Notes: generated from the sequence alone by a model not told the origin. A DNA stretch of 8,749 nt from Lentisphaerota bacterium (GCA_012514445.1 JAAZAI010000560.1:1-8749); one strand, 5' to 3'; positions 1-8,556 are shown, counted from the first letter of the stretch. Program-made: numbers and translations.

Positions 1-166
1 GGTTGGTACTCTGCCACGAATCAATACCGTGATGGATTCGAAAAGTGCCATTCCCGTTTCCGGCCAGGTCAGGAAGTCTGAATTTTGGCAGGCGCCATAG
101 GCTACACGGTCATGCGTCTGGTTGATCTTCTCTCGAAATAATCTCGTCTTGAAGGAGTGACGGACG
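1..166. other. Left-edge region, no recognisable gene
   Basis: Two plus-strand frames are open from the left edge. One stops with TGA at 79-81. The other stops with TAG at 98-100 and would end in the residues EFWQAP. Either could be the 3' end of an upstream gene, but neither is long enough or familiar enough to choose. The stretch is visibly less GC-rich than the rest of the window. An AATAAT at 137-142 resembles a -10 box at a sensible distance from the next gene, but no convincing -35 lies upstream of it. A good ribosome binding site (AAGGAG, 152-157) closes the region. Confidence 0.4.
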
Positions 167-271
167 ATGCGCATCATCATCGCAATCCTGCTTGTCGGGA
201 TCGCCGCCGCGATCGCGATCCACTCCGCCTTGATGCGCAAAATCATCGCAATTCTGCTTGTCGGAATCGCC
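167..271 (+). repeat. Imperfect direct repeat in N-terminal hydrophobic coding segment
   Basis: The 39 bases at 167-205 recur at 233-271, offset by 66 bases (22 codons), with 4 mismatches by eye (35 of 39 identical). Both copies begin ATGCGCA and encode MR(I/K)IIAILLVGIA. The intervals after each copy are unlike each other at DNA level but both are hydrophobic. The offset keeps the reading frame, so the protein carries two copies of the segment. It looks like an in-frame tandem duplication whose second halves have diverged. Confidence 0.85.
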
Positions 272-736
272 TTATTCTACCTCCTCATGCCTTGGTTGAA
301 GTGGGACGGCAGGGCAACCCGAGATGTCAAAATCTCGGTCAAGACGGCAAACCAGACGCCTGTGCCGGGTGCTCGGGTCGTCTTTCTCGATCGCTATGGC
401 TCGATCATGCAAAAAATCGACTACGCCCAGATGACTCCGGCGGAGAAACAGGAGTGGATGGCCCTGCATCGTCACTCGGGTGTCACAGACGCCGAGGGTT
501 GCTTTGCCTTCCGCTGCGTTTTTCCCGCAGGCGGATCGAAATTCCTTATCTGGTACACCGGAAAGTTCGGTCTGACCGGAACGGTCACGGTCGAGGCCGA
601 TGGGTATCAGACGCTCGAACGTCCCCTCCGCGAGCTAGTCGGGCGAGAGACTCTGTCGATCCGCAGCCATCGCAAGAACCCCATCGCCGTTGAATGCACG
701 CTCGAAGCAGTGGAAAAATTAACTCCTTCGAAATAG
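167..736 (+). CDS. Membrane-anchored protein with carboxypeptidase-regulatory-like domain
   Basis: Product of 189 residues, function unknown. Residues 1-44 are almost entirely hydrophobic and consist of two similar 22-residue blocks, each opening with MR and containing IIAILLVGIA. They could form two membrane segments or a signal plus an anchor. Residues about 50-185 look like a carboxypeptidase-regulatory-like (CNA-B/transthyretin-type) beta-sandwich. The signs are PVPGARVVFLD near the start, then VTDAEGCFAF, a glycine-rich turn, and VTVEADGYQTLERPL, which is the usual order of such domains. The domain would face the periplasm or outside. The start at 167 is chosen because AAGGAG at 152-157 lies 9 bases upstream. 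An in-frame ATG at 233, at the second hydrophobic block, has no such site. Base composition is lower in GC than its neighbours. The GH5 gene follows after 25 bp on the same strand, so the two are probably co-transcribed; an accessory role in carbohydrate binding or anchoring is only a guess. Confidence 0.75.
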   Translation: MRIIIAILLVGIAAAIAIHSALMRKIIAILLVGIALFYLLMPWLKWDGRATRDVKISVKTANQTPVPGARVVFLDRYGSIMQKIDYAQMTPAEKQEWMALHRHSGVTDAEGCFAFRCVFPAGGSKFLIWYTGKFGLTGTVTVEADGYQTLERPLRELVGRETLSIRSHRKNPIAVECTLEAVEKLTPSK

Positions 737-761
737 ACTCGATCAAACAGAAAGGCCTCCC

Positions 762-2351
762 ATGCGCAAGCCAAGCCCCCTGTTCGCCTCTCTTTCCGTC
801 ACGCTCTGCTCCGCCGCCACGCTCTGCTCCGCCGCCGCGATCGCCGCGCCGCCGGTCGTCGGGGAGACCGTCTTCGAGACGGGCTTCGAGACGGCGGAGG
901 CGCGCGCGGCGTGGAGCTCCGCCGCCTTCGCCACGTGGGACGTGGGCTTCCAAACCGATCGCTCTCTGCGCGTGACCGTGCCCGCGGAGGAGGCGAAGGG
1001 CGGGCACATGGTGAGCCTGCCGCTCGACGTCGCCCGATACCGCGGGTGCAAGCTGCGCTTCACGTGCAAGGCGAAGGCCGACGGCGCCACGAAGCCGTCC
1101 GCGTCCTGGCTGGGCGTCAAGTACATGTTTCATGTCCAATCGAAGTCCCTCGGGCCGAGCTGGACGAACGAGAACAACGTCTTCGGGACGTTCGACTGGC
1201 GCACGCTCGAATTCGTCGTCGCCATTCCGTCCGATGCCGAGGACGGCGTCCTTTCGCTCGGCCTCCAGGACAGCGCGGGCACGGTGTGGTTCGACGATTT
1301 GCGCGTGACGGTCCTCAAGCCGGCGCGCCCGCCCCGGCCGCAACCGCCCGCGAATCCGCCGCCCGCGTTCAAAGGCCACGACTTGCCGCGACTGCGCGGC
1401 GTGATGTCGCCGACCGCGTTCCGCGAGGAGGACATCCGGGTGCTCGGCCGCGAATGGAACGCCAACGTCATCCGCTGGCAGATCGTGCGCAACTGGGGGA
1501 AGTCCGGCACCGAGCGCGATCTCGCGGAATACGGGCGCTGGATCGACGCGAAGCTCGAGGAGCTCGATGCCGTGCTCGACTCCTGCCAGCGCCACGGCGT
1601 CAAGGTCGTGATCGACATTCATTCGCCGCCCGGCGGCCGGTACGCGAACAACGACATGGCGATGTTCTTCGAGAAGCCGTATCAGGACTATTTTGTCGCG
1701 CTCTGGGAACGCATGGCGCGCCGCTTCAGGGGCCATCCTGCGGTGTGGGGCTACGATCTCGTCAACGAGCCCACGCAGACGAAGCCCTCGCCGGACGGCG
1801 TGGCGGACTACCTCGGCACGCAGGTGCTGGCTGCGCAGGCGATCCGCAAGATCGACCCCGCCACGCCCATATTCATCACCTCGGACCAGTGGGGTTCGGC
1901 CGGAGGCTTCCGCGATCTCGATCCCGTGTCGGTCTCGAACGTTGTCTATCAGGTCCATTTCTATTCGCCCCATGAGTATACGCACCAGGGCGTGAATGGC
2001 GAGTGGAAGCCCGTCGCGTATCCCGGCACGATCGCCGGCACGGCGTGGAACGAGGCGCAGATTCGCGCCGCGCTCCAACCCGTGCGGGAATTCCAGCTCG
2101 CGTACAACGCGCACATCTACGTAGGGGAGTTCAGCGCGGCCCGCTGGGCGCCCGGCGCTGCAGACTACCTGCGCGACTGCATCGCGGTCTTCGAGGACTA
2201 CGGCTGGGACTGGACGTACCACGCCTACCGCGAATGGGACGGCTGGAGCCTCGAGCACGTCGGCGCACCCAACGCCGGTCGCCGAGCCGACACGCCTACC
2301 GACCGCTTCGATCTGCTTCGGAGCTGGTTCAAGAAGAACGAAAGACCCTGA
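762..2351 (+). CDS. Secreted glycoside hydrolase family 5 (endoglucanase-like) with N-terminal beta-sandwich module
   Basis: Predicted retaining glycosidase of 529 residues, probably acting on beta-glucan or beta-mannan outside the cytoplasm. Residues 1-29 are a signal peptide with a likely cut after AIAA. Residues about 30-185 form a beta-rich module ending GTVWFDDLRV, typical of a CBM4/9-like jelly roll. A proline-rich linker (about 190-205) leads to the GH5 barrel. Visible GH5 landmarks are Arg238 (NVIRW), His287 (IDIHSPPGG), acid/base Glu336 in DLVNEPT, His399 and Tyr401 (HFYSP), nucleophile Glu456 in YVGEFS, and the Trp-rich strand near 482-495. All key residues are present, so it should be active. 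The start is supported by GAAAGG at 750-755, 6 bases upstream. It lies 25 bp after the preceding gene and meets the GH16 gene tail to tail with no gap. The exact substrate and GH5 subfamily cannot be read from motifs alone. Confidence 0.93.
   Translation: MRKPSPLFASLSVTLCSAATLCSAAAIAAPPVVGETVFETGFETAEARAAWSSAAFATWDVGFQTDRSLRVTVPAEEAKGGHMVSLPLDVARYRGCKLRFTCKAKADGATKPSASWLGVKYMFHVQSKSLGPSWTNENNVFGTFDWRTLEFVVAIPSDAEDGVLSLGLQDSAGTVWFDDLRVTVLKPARPPRPQPPANPPPAFKGHDLPRLRGVMSPTAFREEDIRVLGREWNANVIRWQIVRNWGKSGTERDLAEYGRWIDAKLEELDAVLDSCQRHGVKVVIDIHSPPGGRYANNDMAMFFEKPYQDYFVALWERMARRFRGHPAVWGYDLVNEPTQTKPSPDGVADYLGTQVLAAQAIRKIDPATPIFITSDQWGSAGGFRDLDPVSVSNVVYQVHFYSPHEYTHQGVNGEWKPVAYPGTIAGTAWNEAQIRAALQPVREFQLAYNAHIYVGEFSAARWAPGAADYLRDCIAVFEDYGWDWTYHAYREWDGWSLEHVGAPNAGRRADTPTDRFDLLRSWFKKNERP
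801..836 (+). repeat. Perfect 18-bp tandem duplication in the GH5 signal peptide
   Basis: The 18-base unit at 801-818 is repeated exactly at 819-836. It encodes TLCSAA twice, inside the hydrophobic core of the signal peptide, and keeps the frame. Exact identity suggests a recent slippage-type event. Confidence 0.9.
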
Positions 2352-3272
2352 TCAATCGCGCTTCTGAAAGTAGCGCACGTAGTCGACTTTGAATTCCATC
2401 GGGAAGACGGACTTCTCGGAGACGGCGTTGCCGTAGCCGCCGAGAGCGAGGTTGAGGATGAGGTAGTGCGGCTTGCGGAAGGGGTTCTGGCCGTCGGGCC
2501 AATCGCCACGTGAAAGCTTGCCGCGCCCGTACTGGCGTCCGTCGTAATACATGTAGACGTTATCTTCGTCCCAGTCAAGCGTGTAGGTGTGGAAACCGTT
2601 CCACGGCGCCTCCTCGGGCTTCAATTGCAGGTCGCCTCCTCCGATTACGGCATGGGGGCCTTTTTCGCGCGTGGCGTCCTTGGAGGTGTGCAGGCATGAG
2701 GCCACGCGGTTGGACTGGTTGGCCCACAGTTCAACGATGTCGATCTCGCCGCAGGCCGGCCAGTTCCAATAGCCCGGGTCGTCCTTGGGGAGGCGGATGG
2801 ATTCCCCGAGCGTCCAGATCGCCGGCCAGGCGCCGATGGACGAGGGCATTTGCGCGCGCACTTCGATGCGACCGTAGAGGAAGCTCTTCTTGCCGGCGGT
2901 CTTGATGGAGGCGGAAGTGTAGTCCGCGAATTCGCGCTGGCGCTTCCAGCCGCCGAGGCGTCGGTCCACCCAATCCGGGTTGGGCCATTGCTCCTTGCGG
3001 GCGGTGAGGACGAGAACGCCGTCTTGAAGGCGGCAGTTCTCGAGTCGGTTCGTGGTGTAGTACTGCGGTTCGTGGTTGCGGACGAATCCTACTTCATGCG
3101 ACCAGAACCGTTCGTCCGGGGATCCATTCCCGTCGAACTCGTCCGCCCACGTCAATTCCCATCCGTTCGTGGAATAGGGGCGTTTGGCGACCGGATCCGC
3201 CGGCTGCGTTTCCTGGGCGGACGCCGAGGCCGCGACGCTCGCGGCGACCATGCATGCGACAAACGTTCTCAT
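2352..3272 (-). CDS. Secreted glycoside hydrolase family 16 (beta-1,3- or mixed-linkage glucanase-like)
   Basis: Product of 306 residues that should cleave internal bonds of laminarin- or lichenan-type beta-glucans by a retaining mechanism, in the periplasm or outside. Residues 1-19 are a signal peptide (likely cut ASA/QE). The GH16 jelly roll fills the rest. It includes LTWADEFDG near the start, the strand YGRIEVRAQMP, and WPACGEIDIVE carrying the family motif E-x-D-x-x-E with Glu176 (nucleophile), Asp178 and Glu181 (acid/base). It ends with LILNLALGG and the closing strand KVDYVRYF. The CGEID context resembles laminarinase-type GH16 enzymes. No binding module is attached. The frame stays open upstream to 3839, but that part lies over the neighbouring gene in another frame and lacks any family similarity; the start at 3272 opens directly on the signal peptide. 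AGGG 10 bases upstream is only a moderate ribosome site, so translation may depend on the gene 17 bp upstream. Confidence 0.93.
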   Translation of the reverse strand: MRTFVACMVAASVAASASAQETQPADPVAKRPYSTNGWELTWADEFDGNGSPDERFWSHEVGFVRNHEPQYYTTNRLENCRLQDGVLVLTARKEQWPNPDWVDRRLGGWKRQREFADYTSASIKTAGKKSFLYGRIEVRAQMPSSIGAWPAIWTLGESIRLPKDDPGYWNWPACGEIDIVELWANQSNRVASCLHTSKDATREKGPHAVIGGGDLQLKPEEAPWNGFHTYTLDWDEDNVYMYYDGRQYGRGKLSRGDWPDGQNPFRKPHYLILNLALGGYGNAVSEKSVFPMEFKVDYVRYFQKRD

Positions 3273-3289
3273 TGAACAACAGCCCTGGG

Positions 3290-4102
3290 CTACAAGCCTT
3301 CCGTCTTCTCCGTGTTCGTCGGCGCCTTGGCGGGGAGCGGCTGGAGGATGCCCATCTCGACGAGCTCCTGGCGCGGACGCAGGCGGATGCCGTCGAGGCC
3401 GATGCCGCGGCGGACGATGTCGAAGTTTTGGCTGTTGAGCGGATGGAAGCCGTGGGAGAGGCAGTCGTCCATGCCCTCGGGCTCCGGCGTGTAGCGCATC
3501 ACGGCCTCGCGTTCGATGCGGTAGCCGGCGCCGACGCAGTGGCCGAGCGCCTGGTAGATGCGCTTGCCCATGCGGTCGTTGCGCACGGCGGCGTCGCCGC
3601 CGGCCTTCTCGACCCAGGCGGCGTCCATGACGGACCAGTATTCGTAAGGCGAGGCGAGCACGGGCGCGAGGCCGGGCTCCTTGGAGACGACGATCACGAT
3701 CTTGGCGTTGCCGCCGTGGCGGGCGCGGACGGCCTGGACGAAGGCGCGCGGGTCGGTGCCGATTTCGCCGTCCGCATCGTCCATCTTGACGGCGGCTTGC
3801 AACTGCTTCTGCATGAAGGCGCAGTGTTCGCCGAGCCATGCCGAGTCGAGGGCTCCCTTGTGGTTCACGACGAGGACGTAGTTGGTGGGCGTGGTGAAGG
3901 CCTCGGGCGGGAGCGCGCGGCGGGCAGGGCGTTTGGGCGCGGCGGGGGCCGCGACTTCGGCGCCATCGGGCGCGGCCGTGGCGGGCGCGACCGCGGGGGA
4001 GGCGGCCGGCGCGAGCGGGCGGGCGGGGGGATCCTGTGCGAAGGATCCGTTGGCCGCGAGGGCGGCGAGGGCGGCGAGGGCGATGTGGAATCTAGCGTTC
4101 AT
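3290..4102 (-). CDS. Secreted protein resembling an archaemetzincin that lacks catalytic residues
   Basis: Product of 270 residues, no assigned function. Residues 1-23 are a signal peptide (NARFHIALAALAALA, likely cut SFA/QD), followed by an Ala/Pro-rich stretch to about residue 70. The folded part has a strand (NYVLVVNH), a long helix, a strand (KIVIVVS), an edge segment (YWSVMDAAWVEKAG) and then a helix with QALGHCVGAGY (184-194) followed by AVMRY (200-204). This order and spacing recall the archaemetzincin pattern HExxHxxGxxH plus a Met-turn about 7 residues later. Here the first His is Gln184, the catalytic Glu is Ala185 and the third His is Tyr194; only His188, Gly191 and Met202 remain. 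If the relationship holds, it is a non-enzymatic relative, but this rests on short motifs and may be chance. The ATG at 4102 is preferred over one at 4120 because AGGAG sits 9 bases before it and the signal peptide follows. It overlaps rbfA by 11 bp. Confidence 0.7.
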   Translation of the reverse strand: MNARFHIALAALAALAANGSFAQDPPARPLAPAASPAVAPATAAPDGAEVAAPAAPKRPARRALPPEAFTTPTNYVLVVNHKGALDSAWLGEHCAFMQKQLQAAVKMDDADGEIGTDPRAFVQAVRARHGGNAKIVIVVSKEPGLAPVLASPYEYWSVMDAAWVEKAGGDAAVRNDRMGKRIYQALGHCVGAGYRIEREAVMRYTPEPEGMDDCLSHGFHPLNSQNFDIVRRGIGLDGIRLRPRQELVEMGILQPLPAKAPTNTEKTEGL

Positions 4103-4502
4103 CGGGGTCGTCTCCTGCATTCGGCTCCATCGTTACGTCGGCCGGCTCGGGGTCGTCGGGAAGGATTTCATTCAACAGGTTGAGGACGTGGTCGCCCTTC
4201 TCGATGGACTGGGTCACGCGGAAGTGGAGCCGTGGGGTGAACTTGAGCGACACGGTCTTGGCGATGTGGCTCTGGAACTCCACGCGGTGGCGATGGAGCC
4301 AGGCCATGAGCGCGTGGGACTCGGCCTCCGGGGCCATGATGGAGACGGCGACCGTGGCGCTGCGCAGATCGCGCGAGACGTCGACGTCCACGAACGAGAT
4401 GCGTCCGACGTCGGCGTCCTCGCCCTGGCCGATGTGGAAGAGGCCGAGGGAAAGCTCGCGGCGGATCATCTCGTTGACGCGCTTGATTCTGTCGATGCTC
4501 AT
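4092..4502 (-). CDS. rbfA: Ribosome-binding factor A
   Basis: RbfA, 136 residues, is a small KH-type protein that binds the 30S subunit and helps late maturation of the 16S rRNA 5' end and cold adaptation. The N-terminal helix RIKRVNEMIRREL, the strand ISFVDVDVSRDLRSATVAVS, and the later FTPRLHFRVTQSIEKGDHV match the family in order. The acidic tail (from about residue 110) is short. The frame is open back to 4574, but ATG at 4502 is the real start: it matches family N-termini and has AAGGAGG 7 bases upstream. It is the third gene of the nusA-infB-rbfA cluster, 35 bp after infB, and its last 11 bp overlap the start of the next gene, implying coupled translation. Confidence 0.95.
   Translation of the reverse strand: MSIDRIKRVNEMIRRELSLGLFHIGQGEDADVGRISFVDVDVSRDLRSATVAVSIMAPEAESHALMAWLHRHRVEFQSHIAKTVSLKFTPRLHFRVTQSIEKGDHVLNLLNEILPDDPEPADVTMEPNAGDDPDER
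4112..4116 (-). promoter_or_regulatory. Ribosome binding site inside rbfA that fixes the downstream start
   Basis: AGGAG on the minus strand lies 9 bases before the ATG at 4102 and inside the last codons of rbfA. It sits downstream of the alternative ATG at 4120, so it supports the shorter protein and suggests reinitiation by ribosomes finishing rbfA. Confidence 0.7.
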
Positions 4503-4509
4503 GGTTCCG

Positions 4510-4516
4510 CCTCCTT
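4510..4516 (-). promoter_or_regulatory. Ribosome binding site of rbfA
   Basis: AAGGAGG on the minus strand, near-perfect complement to the 16S rRNA 3' end, 7 bases before the ATG at 4502. It decides between that start and upstream in-frame candidates, and occupies the 35-bp gap after infB. Confidence 0.85.
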
Positions 4517-4537
4517 CGCCGGCCGCCCCGGGGCGGA

Positions 4538-7236
4538 CTACAGCGCCTTGGGCAACTCCTCGAAGGAGAAGCACTCGATGACGTCACCCTCCTGGAAGGA
4601 CTCGAAGCCCGCCAGCAAGATGCCGCATTCCTGCGCCTGGGTGACCTGCTTGACCTCGTCCTTGAAGTGGCGGATGGAGGAGAAGGCGCCGGTGTGGACG
4701 ACCTTCTTGTTGCGCAGGACGCGGGCCTTGCCCTCCATCGTCATGACGCCGTCGGTGACGAGGCTGCCGGCGGCGACGCCGACGTGGCTGAGGGAGAAGA
4801 GCTGCTTGACCAGGGCGTGGCCGCGGACGACCTCTCGGTATTCGACCGGAATGAGGTCGAGCATCTCCTGCTTGATGAACTCCAGCAGCTCGTAGATGAT
4901 GCGGAAGGTCTTGATGCGCACGCCGAAGTGACGGGCCTCGGAGTTCACGCCCGCGTCGGGCGCGACGTTGAAGCCGATGATCAGGGCCTTGCCGCTGCCG
5001 GCGCGCTGCACGTCGTTGGACGTGATGGAGCCGGTGCTGCTCTGGATGACGTTGCAGACGACCTTTTCGCTCTTGATCTGCTCGATGGATTCCTGGACGG
5101 CCTCCACGGAGCCCTGCACGTCGGCGCGCAGGATGACGTTGAGCTCGAGCTTCTCGGCCTCGTGCAGCTTCTTGAAGATGTCGTCCGCCGAGCGCGCCTG
5201 GGTGACGCCGCCGAGAACCTCCTCCTTCTTCTGCTGCGCGTATTCGGCGGCCAGCTCGCGGGCTCGCTTGTCGTTGATCATGACGCGGAACTCCGCGCCG
5301 GCCTCGGGGACGCCGGAGAGGCCCATGATGCGGGCGGCGCCGGAGGGGCCGATCGACTTGACGCGGTTGTCGTTGCTGTCGATGATGGCGCGAATGCGCC
5401 CATAGTGCTCGCCGCAGAGGACGACGTCGCCGACGTTGAGGGTGCCGCCGGTGACGAGGATGCTCGCGATGGGGCCGCTGCCGGGCTTCATCTGGGCTTC
5501 GACGACGGTGCCGTTGGCGCGGCGGTTGGGGTTGGCGGTGAGTTCGAGAACTTCGGCCTGGAGGAGGATCATGTCGAGCAGGCCGCCGACGCCGTCGCCC
5601 GTGACGGCGCTGACCTGGGTGACGACGGTGTCGCCGCCCCATTCCTCGGGCGTGAGGTTCTCGCCCTGGAGCTGCTGCATGACACGCATGGGATTGGCCT
5701 GCGGCAGGTCGCATTTGTTGATGGCGACCATGATGGTGACGCCGGCGGCCCGGGCGTGCTTGATCGCCTCCTGGGTCTGGGGCATGATGCCGTCGTCCGC
5801 CGCGATGATGATCACCGCGATGTCCGTGAGCGTCGCGCCGCGGGCGCGCATCGCCGAGAAGGCGGCGTGCCCCGGGGTGTCGAGGAACGTGATCTTCTGG
5901 CCGTTGACGTCGACGGTGTAGGCGGCGATGTGCTGGGTGATGCCGCCGGCCTCGCCGGCGGCGACGTTGGCCTGTCGGATGCGGTCCATCAGCGAGGTCT
6001 TGCCGTGATCCACGTGGCCGAGGAAGGTGACGACGGGGGGCCTCGGCAGAAGCTGGTCGGGGCGGTCCTCGGGGATGTCGTCGTCGGCGTTCTCGCTCTT
6101 CAGCACGGGCCGATTGTCGCTGGAGCGGCGGGACTTCTCCAGCTCGACGGTGAAACCGTGCTGGCCGGCGACCTTGCCGGCGGTCTCCGCGTCGACGCTC
6201 TGGTTGATGGAGGCGAGTATCCCGAGCTTCATGAGCTCGGCGATCACGACGTTCGGCCGCGTGCCGAGCTTGTCGGCGAGTTCCTTGACGGCGACGGCCC
6301 CATGGATCTTGAGCACGTTGGCCTCGGCCGAAACCGTGATGCCGGCGGAAGGTCCGCGGCTCTTCTGGGGCGCGACCGCGGGGCGCTGGGGTTTGCCGCG
6401 CGAATCGCGGGCGTTTTCGTGCTCCGCGCCGCGGCGCGCGGGCGCCGTGCGCGCAGGGGTGTCGCGAACGACTTTCGAGAGGCTGCCGGGCAGGATGGCG
6501 GCCTCGTCCTCCTCGTCCACGGGATGGAGCGCGCGGGGGGCCTTCTTTTCCTTTTTCAGGGCCTTGGCGGCATCCGCGGTCGCGGCGGCGGCCGGCGCCT
6601 TGGCCGCAGTCGCGGCGGGGTTCGGCGCGGCCGGGGGCGGCGCGACGGGCTTGAGGACGAGTTCGGGGCGGGGCGCCTGGAGCGGACGCTCCGGCAGCGC
6701 TTCGAGCCCCGCGGGCATGGGCGGACGTTCGGGCGCCGGGGCGGCCGGCTTGACCGGCGCCGGGATCGCGTGCTCGACGGCCGCGACGGCTTCCACGGGG
6801 GCGGCCGGCGCGATGGCGGGCGTTTCTGGCGCGGGCGCGGCTTCGGCGCGGGGTGCTTCCGCGGGCGTTTCGGCCGGGGGGGGCGCCACCGGCGATTCCG
6901 GGGCGGCGGCGGGCTCGCCGCGGCGGCGGGCTTCCTGCTCGGCGAGCGCCTGGCGGGCGCGGGCGGCGGCGGCGGCGAGCACCTCCGATTCCTTCGCCAC
7001 GGCCGAGGCCAGGGCTTCCCGGGCGGCTTGGCGCTTGATTTCGAGCGCGCGGTTCATGGCTGCCTCGTCGTCCGCCACCTCGATGGAGGTGCGCGGCTTG
7101 AATCCGCGGCGGAGCGCGGTGACATCGGCGTCGTCGAGGACGTAGATGAAGGAGTCGACCTCGACCTCGAGGGCTTTCGCCTGGCGGATCAGGTCGCGAT
7201 TGGAAGTCTTGAGCTCCCGGGCTAGTTCGAACAATC

Positions 7237-7240
<4 letters not shown>
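4538..7240 (-). CDS. infB: Translation initiation factor IF-2
   Basis: IF2, 900 residues, is the GTPase that brings fMet-tRNA to the 30S subunit and promotes subunit joining. Residues 1-50 are a first IF2 N-terminal helical domain (MRLFELAREL). About 60-105 is a charged helical stretch, then a very Ala/Pro/Glu-rich linker runs to about 300. A second N-terminal domain lies at about 309-360. The G domain has G1 GHVDHGKT (408-415), GGITQHI as switch region, G3 DTPGH (454-458) and G4 NKCD (508-511), all intact. The C-terminal part carries RADVQGSVEAV (706 onward) and the fMet-tRNA-binding barrel ending in VIECFSFEELPKAL. The frame is open to 8602, but that 454-residue extension is Arg-rich, lies over nusA and has no IF2 similarity. 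The start at 7240 overlaps the nusA stop (ATGA), implying translational coupling. The length is near that of the large proteobacterial IF2. Confidence 0.97.
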
Positions 7241-8514
<1,274 letters not shown>

Positions 8515-8528
8515 TCCTGCCTCGCTGA

Positions 8529-8556
8529 TCTCTACGGAATTCCGTGAAGGTGTCAA
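8529..8556 (-). promoter_or_regulatory. Candidate nusA-proximal promoter
   Basis: A perfect TTGACA (-35, complement of 8551-8556) is followed by a 16-bp spacer and TAGAGA (complement of 8529-8534; 3 of 6 match TATAAT). A T-rich tract just upstream could act as an UP element. The predicted RNA start would fall near 8522, leaving only about 8 bases before the nusA ATG, unusually short and cutting into the ribosome site. That weakens the call. Confidence 0.3.
8534..8545. repeat. 12-bp perfect palindrome in the nusA leader
   Basis: ACGGAATTCCGT reads the same on both strands and lies inside the spacer of the proximal promoter candidate. Position and symmetry fit a binding site for a dimeric regulator, but a single palindrome of this length can also arise by chance. 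Confidence 0.4.

Noticed and set aside
1..100. C-terminal fragment of an upstream gene
   Set aside because: Two frames are open from the edge to 81 and to 100, and minus-strand frames are open too. None shows a recognisable motif, so no gene was called.
585..2258. 557-residue open frame on the minus strand opposite GH5
   Set aside because: Antisense shadow of a clear GH5 gene; Arg/Val/Ala-rich, with no family motifs.
3273..3839. 189-residue N-terminal extension of the GH16 frame
   Set aside because: It overlaps the upstream secreted gene out of frame and is Arg/Pro-rich. The signal peptide starting at 3272 explains the protein.
3254..4183. 309-residue plus-strand open frame
   Set aside because: Antisense of the secreted unknown gene; it ends in glycine/arginine low complexity and has no ribosome site.
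4667..7225. 852-residue open frame on the plus strand opposite infB
   Set aside because: It is the antisense of infB. The translation is low-complexity Gly/Asp/Arg/Val, as expected when strong GC codon bias removes stops from the opposite strand, and there is no ribosome site or domain.
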